A DNA stretch of 64,000 nucleotides from Capra hircus (taxonomy: Eukaryota > Chordata > Mammalia > Artiodactyla > Bovidae). The translations under genes and the position numbers were made by a program. The DNA lies in NCBI RefSeq assembly GCF_001704415.2, contig NC_030824.1:32049022-32113021 (forward strand), in the 5' to 3' direction. Below are positions 11,979 to 23,856 of this stretch, in pieces (within the stretch, counting starts at the first letter, position 1; every line of letters begins with the position of its first letter). The notes under the pieces are model-generated. The model was not told where the DNA came from. It did no database searches and saw only the letters and a list, made by a program, of their open reading frames with translations.

Positions 11979-14119
11979 AAAAAAACAACAACTAGATGAC
12001 TGGTTTTATATCAGTTTTCCTAGTTTTATCTCATTACTTTTGATATAGCTTTGCTCTAATTGGTACATAAATAACAATTTGGCACAGACTTGAATAAAAA
12101 AAAAAAGGACACCCTATTCTGAGAAGCTTGGTCTTAAAATCTCAAAACTTATTTACACATTGAGGTCAGTTAGAGGTAGGGTAGGAATATCACTGAAGCT
12201 GGAAAGTTGGGTAGAAGAATTTTACCGCTTTGATTAAAAAACCATCTGAGTACTTACTATACTCAACATTTATGTTAGACTCTGTCAAGTAGAAATATGC
12301 CACTAAAAGACATTACTTCTCCTGCAATCTGCCCTGAAATATCTGATAGAAAATGAAAAACCATTATGGCTCCCTGGTAGCAAGTCCAATTACAAATGAC
12401 TCCAGAGCCCTCTGCAACGCGACCTGACTCTAAATCGTCCTTTAGGGTCGTCATCCAGGCTGCCGGCCTCTGCATTCTGCCTGCTCACGGGTAATTGGGA
12501 AATGGAAGGCACTTATCTGTCTTGTTGATGGCACTGTGCTCATTTGATAACAGTTTCTCCACAAGTGCACAAGACGGAGAGTACATTTGCTGGAGCTCTA
12601 AATTCACGCACTGGAGTGAGCAAAGCCTAGGTACTGCAATTGGACAAACAGACATAGGGCAAAGAGGGTAGGGTAGGACTAACAGAGCTTCTTTTTTTTA
12701 AAAAAAAAAAAAAAGGGAAGAAAAGGTGCAATAAAATAAACCTCCCTGTGACCATCTTTCTTGACCTCTTTTATCTTATTCGTGAAAAGTACAGACGAAA
12801 GGAGAAATAGGAGAACAGCAAGGACTTAGGAAATTCACAGACATTTGTATTCTTGGCGGAAGGAGATTCGAGACATTGGAGAAGATTTCACTCTCTTGAT
12901 CCAGTTATCCTTCCAGGATTCTCCTGCTCCCATCTGAGGTTCACTTTGTAGTTGTCGTGTCACTGCACGTAAAAATGCTCTCTACTTTTTGGTTCCAGCA
13001 GGCTGGTCAGGAGTCAAGTCTTATTTTGCAGTGGAATCCCGCACAGGACACATTTCTTGTTGGTCTGGAGAACTGGAGCTTTGTGAATATTCACTGCTGG
13101 TGCCTGGTTCAAGAAGCCAATTTTCATAGACTGAACAGGTAGTAAAGGAGTCTATTTAGATGTAAGGGTTGAATGGAGGGGTTTTACATTTCTATACATT
13201 TTTTATGAATTATAAAAAATAAATGAACACACAAAACCACATCTGCAAATAATCAGAAAGATCTAAGACTGTGTTTAGAGACTTGAAGAGAATTTTCACT
13301 TCAGCAAGCATCGAGAAGGAGTGTTTTGCTAAAGTGCTGTCACAGCCATAAAAGCAAGAATTTCACATCTTTTATTAGCACTTCTGATTTAGGAAGCCGA
13401 AAAGCACTTTGACTCATATGTGAAAATGAAAATACTGAAACCCAAACGTCTTTCTTTCTGGTAATAAATCTCCATTTACTTCTGAGGGTTGTCTCATATG
13501 CTTTTTTGGCATATTAGTAGCAAAACTGTTTCTTACAAACCGAAACAAATACCTTTATGTGTGTCTTTGCAAGAATGCTTTATTTCTAAAGGAAAAAAAA
13601 AGAGGAGTAGGATTTGGTGAATCCATAGACATTGTTGCTTCAATGACTTAAAATTCTTTGAAGAATTCAGATCACTGTTTTCTCATCAGTATAGTATTAA
13701 AGCATCAGAATACTAATAACACAATTGATAACTGGAAATCACATAACCTTGATAAATCCTTTCCAATTTAATATTACAAAATACCAAATTCATTCAAGCA
13801 CTGCTGAAGTGATTATTCTGAGTTTCCTTTTGCATCTGAAGTTTTGTAAGATGAGGACACTTGCCTTAAGCCCCAGACACAGCTGGGACTGAAATGATTG
13901 AGCCCTTATTCCTGGTCTTGCCTTTCTTTCTCTTCACTTGACAACACATCGTCCAGCAAAGGAGCAAATCAATAATAGTGAAAACTTCCTCTTTTTCCCT
14001 GGAGTGTTAAAGAGAACAGGTTCTCAGACCAGTATACATAGCAGCACTGGCTGTTCCTTGACCAAGACTAGCTATTTTAGTGTGGATCTAGTAGGGAGAT
14101 GAAAAAGACAGTAAATAAT
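11979..14119. other. Unassigned, mostly unique-looking sequence
   Basis: No gene recognised. 12390-12660 is more GC-balanced and carries CpGs, looking like single-copy rather than repeat DNA. A T8/A14 run sits at 12692-12715. The frame at 12957-13142 (61 codons) has no recognisable motif. Confidence 0.5.
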
Positions 14120-14262
14120 GACAGTGGCAGACAGTACAGCCCTGTGGGCTAAACACAGGCCATCTGAGCTCCGAAACCAATTGGCTGTGTGACTTTGGGC
14201 TAATGGCATAATTCCTCTGTGCCTTAACTTGGCCACAAGCAAAATGGGACCTGAAGGCAGAA
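14120..14262 (+). mobile_element. MIR SINE relic
   Basis: CTGAGCTCCGAAACCAATTGGCTGTGTGACTTTGGGCTAATGGC, then CCTCTGTGCCTTAACTTGGCCACAAGCAAAATGGG: the MIR core and its 3' flank in sense orientation. Confidence 0.78.
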
Positions 14263-15304
14263 CAGTCTTGCTTTCCACAGTTGTGGTATTAGATCAATCT
14301 TTGCCAAATACTTGCAAAACCCAGGTGCTGGGGGTAGTATTTTCTGTATTGATTTTCATTTTAAATCAAGCTGGCATTTAAACAATCTTTATTGGAGGCT
14401 TTATTAATGTCTAAATTGTTTGGGACAAAGTATGATGAGTTTGAAAATAATGACAAGTGTAAATGAGACCAATGTGGAGAGTGCAAAAGATTTTTAAATG
14501 CTAAAAGGAATATTTAATTTTTTTCCCTAAATGGCAATGTTTCAATCTAGCACAAGGTTCCCTTAATGAAGTCCCTATGTACTGTTTTAGGAACTGCAAT
14601 GTGCCTATCCAAATATCGCAGGGAGCAGATCCCTTTCTCTACCTCCTATTCACTCAGTTGGGCATGGAAAACATTTCCTACATGAGGGTGGATGCAGAGT
14701 TTGAAACCTTCTATGCTTATCTCCCTTTCCAGTGATTTTGCATAAAATTCTTCCATCTTTTTATCCAAAATGGAAACTTAAATAAAATTAAAAAAAAGCA
14801 ACTCAGCTTATAGTAGTTGGTGGGATGTGGTAGGGGGATGAGAAGAAGACAAAGCTGAAAGATTGTAGGAGTCAGTAGTCATTGGTAAAACACGGACCCT
14901 TACATGTGTTGCCTAGATACACCTGGCATTAACATACATAGAACAGTCCGTACAGATTCCCACCATTGCCAAACTATAGCAGGGGTGGGAGGGACCACTC
15001 CTCCACTTTGGAACCATCTGCACTTGCCCCATCAGATTCCACAGGCACACTTGATGATTTCTGAAGTTCTTCAAGACCTCTTGAGATATTCATTTTGGTA
15101 TTGATTAGACTACGTAAGAGTGTCATGCTTGTCAAATGAGCAGCTGTCAAGAGAGTTCTGCAAGACTGACAGAGGAAACTGCAGTACTGAAACCAAGCAA
15201 GACCATGAGGGGCCTTCCTGGAAACAGACACACTGACTCTTCTTTGTAGAAAATCTTTAGCCTTATAGTCTTCCCTGTGTTTGAAGAGCTAATTTTATAA
15301 GAGA
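14263..15304. other. No feature seen
   Basis: Unassigned AT-rich sequence. The longest frames (66 codons at 14904-15104; 85 codons 15231 down to 14974) are mutually antisense and carry no recognisable domain. Confidence 0.5.
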
Positions 15305-15305
15305 A

Positions 15306-15776
15306 ATGAGAAAATTCAGAAACAAAGGAAAATAAATTAAGATAAAATAATGAGTTTAGCCATAAAACAAAGTCTCAGGGCTATAGATAATATCTCGAGC
15401 CATGCCCTTAAGTTCTTTTGCAGATACTGAAACCCCCATGAGGTGGAGGGAATTAACTACTTCCTGCCCACCAGCATGTAGACTGCAGACAGGTTGATGA
15501 TTGAAAGTCTTAAAACACCACCCTGTTACCTCATTACCAACCAGTCAAAGAATTGGTCATGAGCTGATCAGGCACTCCATGATCCTCTCTATCACACTGT
15601 CCTAAAAACCCTTCCCTGAAAGTCATTGGAAAGCTTGGGTCTTTTGAGCATGAGCAGCCTAGTTTCCCTGCTTGGAATCTGCAATAAGTGCTGTATTTTC
15701 CTTCACCACAACCCAGTGTCAGTAGATTGACTTTGCTGCATGTTGGCCAAGCAGACTCAAGGTTGGTTTGACAATA
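15306..15776 (+). mobile_element. Probable solo LTR of an ancient endogenous retrovirus (class I-like)
   Basis: The right part has LTR architecture: CCTAAAAACCCTTCCCTGAA, then TCTTTTGAGCATGAGCAGCC, CTGCAATAAGTGCTGTATTTTCCTTCACCACAACCCAGTGTCAG, a decayed poly(A) signal followed by a GT-rich stretch. A TG at 15306 is a possible left boundary and GACA at about 15768-15771 a possible right one. Neither is confirmed by a target duplication. There is no adjoining internal region or coding sequence. Boundaries and class are uncertain. Confidence 0.5.
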
Positions 15777-16073
15777 GCATCTATAGTGAGAACTGATAAA
15801 GTCATCCCTTAGGACAAAGACAATTTGATACCTGACCTCTTATACACTTGCTATTGAAAAATAGTGGCTAAGGTCTCAGAGCTGTACACATACAAGGACA
15901 TCTCAGTTAGGTGGAAAGTGAAAGCACAATGGTTGTGAGTCGACTTCAGGCATGAGCAAACCAGAAAGAGAAAATGTGGCAGTAAGTACTTTGAGGACTA
16001 AGCATGTTCAATTCACCATGATTTCGAAGAATAGAATTCTCAGAAGGATTCTGAGGCCCTATTGCTTGATCAT
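15777..16073. other. No feature seen
   Basis: About 300 bases of unassigned sequence between the LTR-like block and the next SINE. Confidence 0.5.
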
Positions 16074-16085
16074 AAGATCAGTTCT

Positions 16086-16309
16086 GAGGCCTCCCTGGTG
16101 GCTCAGATGGTAAAGCACCTGCCTGCAGTGCGGGAGACCTGGGTTCAATCCCTGGGTTGGGAAGATCCCCTGGAGAAGGAAATGGTAACCCACTCCAGTA
16201 CTCTTACCTGGAAAATTCCATGGACTGAGGAGCCTGTGGGCTATACAGTTCATGGGGTCGCAAAGAGTCAGACATGACTGAGCAACTTGGATTAATTAAT
16301 TAATTAATT
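16086..16309 (+). mobile_element. Bov-tA SINE, complete, with (ATTA)n tail
   Basis: tRNA-Glu-derived head with box-B-like GGGTTCAATCCC (16141-16152), then the Bov-A body and the CATGGGGTCGCAAAGAGTCAGACATGACTG terminus. The tail is ATTAATTAATTAATTAATTA. Flanks AAGATCAGTTCT (16074-16085) and AAGATCAATTCT (16310-16321) are a 12-bp duplication with one mismatch. BovB machinery is the presumed mobiliser because the 3' end is shared. Confidence 0.96.
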
Positions 16310-16321
16310 AAGATCAATTCT

Positions 16322-17549
16322 AAAATATTGTCTCCTTTCTTCTTGCGATGGATACCTTAAAGGATGATTTTCTGAATGGCTTTCTTTAAGGAAATTTTTT
16401 GCGTGCAATTCTATTTAGAGTTGCCTCGGTCATATCTGTTAAGATTTCCCTCTCCACCCACTTTCTTTTCAGCTACTCTTGCCTCAAAATCCTCATCCTG
16501 CTTTTCCCACTTTTGTGAGGTCCTCCGCCTGCAGCTCTCTGTCCCCGTTGTCACTGTGTCTGCAATTGTTACTTGCCCAAGCTGGGTGAGACTTTCAATC
16601 TGCTGGAACGTGGGCAGTGTGGACCTAGCAAGTTGGAGCTGTCACTTGGTGTGGATTCTGGGATGATTCCAGCAGCCTGTCGGCTCATTTTCAAAAGAAA
16701 GCACAGTATCAGCAGAGTTGAAGCTGATCTCCTTAGGAAAATAAACATCTCTGACTGCTCTTATAAAACTCACAAATTTTGTCAGAGTAAGTTCGATGTT
16801 GCTGACAGATCATCGATTAGAGGGTGCATATGTGAAAACAAATGTGGGAAGTGACTGGTGTGTGGCTTTTCATGGGGGTGACAATGGCTCTCACCAGATT
16901 AAGACACAAACTGAAATCCATTTTCCACTCGGTTTTGACTGAAACACAGTAGAGCTAGGTTTCAAAGAGCAGGGATTAACTTACAAAACCTCATCACCTC
17001 TTCCCCTTAACTAATATCCATGGATTCCAGAAAAGTACCAGCATAAAATTAGCTAATATTATATCTTTACTGTATTTTGTCCTTACTTAATACTATTATT
17101 TATCTGTATGTGTTGTACAAGTTCCATTCGAGCAGTGTGGACTGATTTGGACTGTGCTACTAAGATTAATCAGATTCATGTCTGCTATAGAGTAGATGGT
17201 TTTGATTCACCAAGGGATGGCTCTAAGGACTTACTGGTGATTATTTCAAAGTTTAAATATTTAATCACAGTGACAAACTCTTCTTGCTCCATCTACACTG
17301 GAACATTACTAATGTGGCAATTATGCCTCAGCTGAATATGATGCATCAGAAAGAGTATTGTTATGGAGGCATACTGACTTGTGCTATGTATGCTGCCTAA
17401 AAACAGCAACTTCGGCAATTTATTTTCTTAGAGCTTTGGTTTTAATATCAGTAAACTGGGAATAATAGCGCCTATGTTGCAATCTATTGTTAAGATTAGA
17501 GAGGTGAAGCAAAACAAACACAGAGAAATTTCTTTAGTCCTTGGCAATC
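16322..17549. other. No gene recognised
   Basis: Unassigned sequence. Two plus-strand frames (16376-16666, 96 codons; 16573-16854, 93 codons) overlap and one at 17108-17335 has 75 codons. None shows a domain or signal peptide I recognise and they are no longer than expected by chance. Confidence 0.45.
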
Positions 17550-17580
17550 TGTTCAGTTCAGTTGCTTTATTGTGTCCTTG
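17550..17580 (-). mobile_element. BovB 3'-terminal fragment (very short)
   Basis: GTTCAGTTCAGTTGCTTTATTGTGTCC resembles the antisense BovB terminus. It lies immediately left of a longer BovB copy and may be a separate truncated insertion or a local duplication. Confidence 0.5.
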
Positions 17581-17606
17581 ACACATAATTGGTATTTAAT
17601 GGTTCT

Positions 17607-17905
17607 TCAGTCAGTTCAGTCACTCAGTCATGTCTGACTCTTTGTGACCCCATGGACAGTGCCATGCCAGGCTTCTCTGTCCATCATCAACTCCCAGAGC
17701 CTGCTCAAACTCATGTCCATCTAGCTGGTGATGCCATCCAATCATCTCATCCTCTGTCATCCCCTTCTCCTCGTGCCTTCAATCTGTCCCAGCATCAGGG
17801 TCTTTTTCAAGGAGTCAGTTCTTTGCATCAGACAGCCAAAGTATTGGAGCTTCAGCTTCAGTATCAGTCCTTCCAAAGAATATTCAGGACTGATTTCCTT
17901 TAGGA
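17607..17905 (-). mobile_element. BovB 3' end, older subfamily, 5'-truncated
   Basis: CAGTCAGTTCAGTCACTCAG terminus, then decayed ORF C-terminus in antisense (CATCATCAACTCCCAGAG, CCAGCATCAGGGTC, GGACTGATTTCCTT). More diverged than the copies near 25.7 or 36.7 kb. Confidence 0.88.
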
Positions 17906-17958
17906 TTCAGGAAATCAGTTTAGGATTTAGGATTTAGAATGTAGGATTGATCTCCATG

Positions 17959-18241
17959 CTGCTGCTGCTGCTGCTGCTGCTAAGTTGCATCAGTCATGTC
18001 CGATTCTGTGCGACCCAAGAGATGGCAACCTACCAGGCTCCCCTGTCCCTGGGATGCTCTAGGCAAGAACACTGGAGTGGGTTGTCATTTCCTTCTCCAA
18101 TGCATGAAAGTGAAAAGTGAAAGTGAAGTCGCTCAGCCGTGTCCGACTCTTAGCGACCCCATGGACTGCAGCCTACCAGGCTCCTCTGTCCATGGGATTT
18201 TCCAGGCAAGAGTACTGGAGTGGGGTGCCATTGCCTTCTCC
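17959..18241 (-). mobile_element. Bov-A2 dimeric SINE, complete
   Basis: Two Bov-A monomers in antisense, separated by the GAAAGTGAAAAGTGAAAGTGAAG linker near 18107-18129. The (GCT)n run at 17959-17981 is the antisense of the CAG-repeat tail. ATTGATCTCCATG flanks it at 17946-17958 and 18242-18254, a perfect 13-bp target duplication. Confidence 0.97.
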
Positions 18242-18254
18242 ATTGATCTCCATG

Positions 18255-20286
18255 AATAGCGACAAAAACCCATGAGACTGCACTAATAGAAATTTATTGA
18301 GAATCCGGACACTAGAATTCAGTGATGAAAGATATTGCACTTAAGAGCTCAGGAATTTACAGCTTTGTAGCCAAGGTATATCTTGAACCATTTCCACAGG
18401 TTAAATTGCTAGAAGTACTGCTAGGATTCCTCATAATTCCTGTGTAACATAATCTGAGGCATGGACCTCTGAATTTAATCTTAGGACCATATACAGAGGA
18501 ATCACTAAAAATAATCTGCCAAAAAGTTTTTGCCTCTAGTAAATGAAACTGTCTTTAGAAAGAAATCACTTTATAGATGTTTTTCCTGAGTTTTCACAAA
18601 ATATTAGTTTCAGAATGACTATATTCCTACTTTCTAAAAAAGTAACTGAAGGACAGAGTTTTAAACTTGTGTCAGCAAGACAGATTTCAGGCTTTGTAAT
18701 CTCCCAATCTTTGTCCATCCATTATCACTCACTTCTTATCTTTCCTTTGTTTCTTTCCACTGAAAAGACGAATGTTTCAAACAACACACAAGACAATATG
18801 TAGTTACTCATCAGTGATTTAAAATATAAAAGCTACTTTTTCGTATCCAGCAGAGGCTTATGGTTTCAACAGGCTTGTGCATTTAGAGTTTTTTTCCATT
18901 TAGAGATTTTTAAAGAATACAAGAGAAAACCGAATATTTGGAGGTAGACTTTTCTATTATAGTGATAACATTTATTAGAAGAAAATAAATGCAATGCATG
19001 GGTTAAAATTGAAAAATGTAATTGAATTATATTCTTGCTTTGTTCCTTTCTCATAAATGAATTTAATTTAATAAAAAATTTTTCTTTGAGACAGTCAAAA
19101 TTAAATTTATCCAGAAAGGTATTAAGGAGACTTTGATAATTACTTAACTTTATATTGGTAGTTTTCAAAACAATTTTAGGCCGTGTGTATATGTAGTTAA
19201 TAAATCTCATTATTAGGACCACCTTAATATGTATATATGTATAAAGTCTTTGAAATATTTCTAGGGTATGATATATTTCAGTAAATTCCATCAATATTGC
19301 CAAAAATTGGGAAAAAAAGATACTCTGGTTATTCAGCAAGGTTTAATTAAGCCCATAACACAGGTAATTGAATACATAAATATTTCATTGAGTGATAAAC
19401 TTCACACAAGGAACTCTTCTAAGAGTTGGTAATATCGAACTTGGTGACACTACAGGTTCATCAGAAAGCTAATCTATGTGAATGATTGTGTCTCTAAGGG
19501 ACAATGAGCTTAAACTAGAAATAAAATGACCTGAAAGATAGCTTGAAGCCTGAATTGAACTCTTTTTTGAACTGCTTTTGATATATATCTATTTCTTTCT
19601 CAGAGGGTAATTGTAATTTTTAGCATCTCTGCATTTAAAAGTGCCATATAAAAATACCAGTAAGCTACTGGAGATTTAAATGTCTTTATAAGGAAAAGAT
19701 ATTGGCATCACTGAATTACAATCTAATTTACAAGACTTTCACCTACATATTTGGATACGTGGTGTTTCCAGATAGATAACTGATAAATACAAAGATATAT
19801 ATTTTTTTATGAATTTAGATCTATGTCTTATAATTATTGTTCACATGCCTTGATGAACTTAATAAAGAATCTTATCTGAACCGCAGAACAAAACCAACAT
19901 TAAACTTACCCTATTTTAATAATTCCTTTTGGAACTATCTTTCACTACATCTTAACACTCAAGTCTTGAGTAGTCTGGGATGTTCATAATGCAGAAACCC
20001 ATCATACATTATTGTCTTCAGAGACTGGTTTAGCTCCTTACCATGCTGCAACTCTTATATCTGTCAAATATGTTTTGTAGGGGAAACAAGCAGAGGAAGT
20101 GAATACTGGAGAGAAGAGATGCCTGTTTCCAGATGCAGAGGGCACTGGAAGCTGCAGCTGTCCTTTCCATGTGCTCTGGGTGGTTATGTTAAAGGTGGAT
20201 GGGGCATCTTTGTGTCTGCCATTCATCCTCCTACTGTGCCTCCATCCTGCACTTTTACACCACATAAGGCTTTTCATTAAATCTTC
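18255..20286. other. AT-rich unassigned sequence
   Basis: No gene recognised. A minus-strand frame of 157 codons (19339 down to 18866) is long for such AT-rich DNA, but the translation is rich in F, I, K, L, N and Y, as expected from base composition, and shows no motif. Nothing else stands out. Confidence 0.45.
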
Positions 20287-20301
20287 CATATGTATTTCAA
20301 C

Positions 20302-20506
20302 TAGGCTTCCCTGGTGGCTCAGTCAGTAAAGAGTCTACCCACAATGTAGGAGACCTGGGTTCGATCTCTGGGTCACGAAGATTCCCTGGAGAAGGAAATG
20401 GCAATCTACTCCAGTATTTTTGCCTAGAGAATTCCATGGACAGAGGAGCCTGGTGGGCTACAGTCCATGGGGTCACAAAGAGTCAGACATGACTGAAGTG
20501 ACTTAG
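20302..20506 (+). mobile_element. Bov-tA SINE, complete
   Basis: tRNA-derived head (GGCTTCCCTGGTGGCTCAG, box-B-like GGGTTCGATCTC) plus Bov-A body ending GACTGAAGTGACTTAG. CATATGTATTTCAAC (20287-20301) and CACATGTATTTCAAC (20507-20521) are the 15-bp duplication with one mismatch. Confidence 0.96.
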
Positions 20507-20521
20507 CACATGTATTTCAAC

Positions 20522-20920
20522 ATTCAGTATGGAAACATTAATCTTATTTCCAAACTAATAACATTTGCAATTCCTTTCAATAGTGGGTGGAGCTACAGTT
20601 TGCAACTGTTGTTTTGATAGATTTGCCTTGTAGGCTGCCTGATATCTGTTGAAAATTCATGTCCTCACAGACAGTGTATTTTGTAGCCTTTTTCAGCTTG
20701 ATTCAAAGTCAGGGATAGAAAGGCAAGAGGTCAAATAAGCAGGAATCATGTAAATTCTAACCTGGTTTCTGCAAGGTCTTGGGAGCCTTGGCTTTAACCT
20801 TCAATTGGGGAATATAAACATAGAACACCCTCTGGAAAACTCATTCTATAATCATCAAATATTGCTTTCTAGTCTAAAAATAGTACCTACATCTTAGAAT
20901 TAATGAGTATTAAAAAGACA
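20522..20920. other. No feature seen
   Basis: Unassigned sequence of about 400 bases between two SINEs. Confidence 0.5.
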
Positions 20921-21048
20921 CTGTTTTTTTTTTTTTTTGGTGATGCTGGAGTGTGGAATCTTAGTTCCCCAACCAGATATTGAACCCACAGCCCCTGCAG
21001 TGGAAACACTGAGCCCTAGCCACTGTACCACCAGGGAAGTCCCCCAAA
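20921..21048 (-). mobile_element. CHR-type tRNA-Glu SINE
   Basis: Begins with poly(T) (20924-20938), the antisense A tail, then GGAATCTTAGTTCCCCAACCAG and ACCACCAGGGAAGTCCC at the end: antisense of the tRNA-Glu-related cetartiodactyl SINE, with no Bov-A body. Confidence 0.85.
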
Positions 21049-21108
21049 AAGTCAATTTAAAGAACTTAACCAGTTTTAAGTATATACAAATTAGTAAATG
21101 TTATTCTT

Positions 21109-21833
21109 GATGAAAGTGAAAGAGGAGAGTGAAAAAGTTGGCTTAAAGCTCAACATTCAGAAAACTAAGATCATGGCATCTGGTCCCGTCACTTCATGGG
21201 AAATAGATGGGGAAACAGTGGAAACAGTGTCAGACTTTATTTTTGGGGGCTCCAAAATCACTGCAGATTGGTGATTGCAGCCATGAAATTAAAAGACCCT
21301 TACTCCATGGAAGAAAAGTTATGACCAACCTAGATAGCATATTCAAAAGCAGAGACATTACTTTGCTGACTAAGGTCCATCTAGTCAAGGCTATGGTTTT
21401 TCCAGTAGTCACGTATGGATGTGAGAGTTGGACTGTGAAGAAGGCTGAGTGCCAAAGAATTGATGCTTTTGAACTGTGGTGTTGGAGAAAACTCTTGAGA
21501 GTCTGTTGGACTGCAAGGGGATCCAACCAGTCCATTCTAAAGGAGATCAGCCCTGGGTGTTCTTTGGAAGGAATGATGCTAAAGCTGAATCTCCAATACT
21601 TTGGCCACCTCATGCGAAAAGCTGAGTCATTGGAAAAGACCCTGATTCTGGGAGGGTTTGGGGGCAGGAGGAGAAGAGGACGACAGAGGATGAGATGTCT
21701 GGGTGGCATCACCGACTTGATGGACGTGAGTTCGAGTAAACTCCGGGAGTTGGTAATGGACAGGGAGGCTTGATGTGCTGCAATTCATGGGGTAGCAAAG
21801 AGTTGGACACAATTGAGTGACTGAACTGAACTG
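21109..21833 (+). mobile_element. BovB 3' end, 5'-truncated, with target duplication
   Basis: Starts inside the ORF after the reverse-transcriptase core (GATGAAAGTGAAAGAGGAG) and runs to the CTGAACTGAACTG tail. The translation 21207-21773 (188 codons) shows the C-terminal landmarks [24 protein letters not shown] and [10 protein letters not shown]. The GATTGGTGATTGC stretch near 21265 carries an insertion that shifts frame relative to other copies. AAATGTTATTCTT at 21096-21108 and 21834-21846 is a perfect 13-bp duplication. Confidence 0.97.
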
Positions 21834-21923
21834 AAATGTTATTCTTATACATATAGCTTGATCATTCAGGAAATTAAGTTCCAACCTTGTTGATTCTAGT
21901 ATAACATGAGTTAAAAAGCCTCC

Positions 21924-22106
21924 CCTTGAGATTTCCCTGGTTTTCCAGTGGTTAAGACTTCACCTTCCAATTCAGGGGTGCCAGTTCAATCTCTGGTAGG
22001 GGAGCTAAAATGCCTCATGGCCAAAAATTGAGAACAAAAATAACAGAGGCAATATTGTAACAAGTTCAATAAAGATGTTACATCCAAAAAAAAAAAAAAA
22101 TCTTTG
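21924..22106 (+). mobile_element. CHR-type tRNA-Glu SINE with poly(A)
   Basis: Head GAGATTTCCCTGGTTTTCCAGTGGTTAAGAC, decayed box B (GTTCAATCTC), then GGAGCTAAAATGCC, a long internal tail with CAATAAAGATGTTAC, and A15 (22086-22100). AAAAGCCTCC at 21914-21923 and 22107-22116 is the target duplication. Confidence 0.92.
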
Positions 22107-22116
22107 AAAAGCCTCC

Positions 22117-22485
22117 TGTCCTCTTAATCCATTAGCCCCCATTTCTAGTCTTTAGTCTGTCCAGTATTTCTTGTAGATTTGCAAACTGGAATTCACTTGT
22201 TACTTAGAATACTTGACAAACTAGGGGATATTAATAAAACAGCTTCTTATTCACCTACTCAACATCAAAATGTAACAGACTGATTAAAGAGAAGGAAGAC
22301 ATGGATAATATGACAGAAGGCACATTAAATTTTAATCACTGTAGGTTCATCAAAGACATGAAGCTGACATGCTGAAAAGGAATTATATTTAGGTCAGGGA
22401 GATGGCAGTGTTGTTTTAGAAGCTGGTTGAGTTCATCCAAATTAATGGAAAGGTAGTGGTGGGATTAGGGCATGAAGAATAAAAG
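22117..22485. other. No feature seen
   Basis: Unassigned sequence between a CHR SINE and an L1 fragment. Confidence 0.5.
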
Positions 22486-22494
22486 TAACTTTCT

Positions 22495-22677
22495 TTTTTT
22501 TTTCTTTAGTTTAAATTTTATTTTTTTACTTTACAATACTGCATTGGTTTTGCCATACATTGACATGAATCCACCACAGATGTACATGAGTTCCCAGCCT
22601 TGAACCCCCTCCCACCACCCTCCCTATATCATCTCTCTGGGTCATCCCAGTGCACCAGCCCCAAGCATTCTATATCC
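22495..22677 (-). mobile_element. L1 3'-end fragment, antisense, 5'-truncated
   Basis: Poly(T)/pyrimidine start (22497-22530) followed by TTTACAATACTGCATTGG, TTTTGCCATACATTGAC and the CCCCCTCCCACCACCC block: complement of a ruminant L1 3'UTR. TAACTTTCT at 22486-22494 and 22678-22686 is a likely 9-bp target duplication. Confidence 0.88.
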
Positions 22678-22686
22678 TAACTTTCT

Positions 22687-23856
22687 GATTTGTAACACAA
22701 ACATTTAGACTTTTTGAGCCCCAAACTAAGCCAGATGGTGTTTTTAATGTCTATGTATTTGGAAAAAAAATGTGTATGACATTTCAAGAAATTTTACTGG
22801 AGTAGAATCTTTTGTCACCTATATAATTTAGCTGAAGAAAAGTTCCCAGAAAGTCTGTGGGGAAAGAAATACCTGAAACAGTCCCTATCTGTCAGAGACA
22901 AGCAGTAAGATGAATTTCAACTGACAAAATGTTTATTACAGAATGCTAGGCTATCGATTAGTGTGAAGTTGTACATTTTTTAAACCATGTCATTTAATTT
23001 ATTCCTTCAAAGAAACTGACATGTTTGTCAGAATGAGGCATAAAGCTATTTTAACTGCCTACCTAAAAGTTCTCAAATTCCTCAGCATAAAATTTAATGG
23101 AATCCACAATCTGAATCCAATCTACCTTACTATCCACTTCTCATCTACAGTTTCAGTAACTCATTAACCATCAGAATACCCACTGACCTCAAACAGTGGG
23201 GAAGGGTCATGCTAGAAAAATCTACCCCTTTTTTTTAAAGATCAAAATGTATGTTGTATTCAAGGCTGGACTCAAATATTTCATTCTAAAATCTTTTCTG
23301 CTCTCTTATATTTTATTTTCCAGGAAAAGAGTACATAGCGTCTCTTTGCAAGCTTCTGTCAATTTGTCTGTATTTATCGTTTGGAACTTATCACTTTTGC
23401 AAACTGAAGAATGTCAGCCACCATTTGCCTCTATAAGGATTAGATCATTAACCACTGCAGTCACTGATCTTTAACACCCCCGAAAGGAGTTCAGGAATGA
23501 GGTACTCTGTAAGGAAACTGGCAGAATAGACCTTCAGATAATTAGATATTTTCAGGAGAAGATCTTATGAACTCAATTTCTTGCATCTTCTCATACCTAG
23601 AAAAGCACTAAAATTATTAATGCAGACATCTGCTCCTCACAACTAGTAGTGAGTTTCTACAGAGATGTGTGCTTGACTGCATGTACCCCCCTCACCAAAA
23701 TCACATATGGACTGACCTCGCTGTTACCACTTGGGAGCAGTTACTCAGAGCTAGAGAGGCCATCTCCTGGGCTATAGTCCTCATTTTGTCTCAAATAAAA
23801 CTGACCTCCCAGATCTCACATTGTACATTTTTTTCAGTAGACAGTTTTCTTCTTTT
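22687..23856. other. No gene recognised
   Basis: Unassigned AT-rich sequence. The 92-codon frame at 23196-23474 and others are not recognisable. Nothing repeat-like identified. Confidence 0.45.

Noticed and set aside
11709..11991. Two overlapping minus-strand frames
   Set aside because: They are translations of a TATA/TATG low-complexity tract.
15306..15776. Part of a complete provirus
   Set aside because: No second LTR, primer-binding site or gag/pol/env-like coding sequence adjoins it.
16086..16160. tRNA gene
   Set aside because: Box-B-like GGGTTCAATCCC here and in other SINEs belongs to tRNA-derived SINE heads. No cloverleaf with intact acceptor and anticodon stems is followed by a terminator.
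17959..17981. (CTG)n as a pathogenic-type triplet repeat in a gene
   Set aside because: It is the tail of a Bov-A2 SINE; the same run occurs at 28424 and 28676 and 52691.
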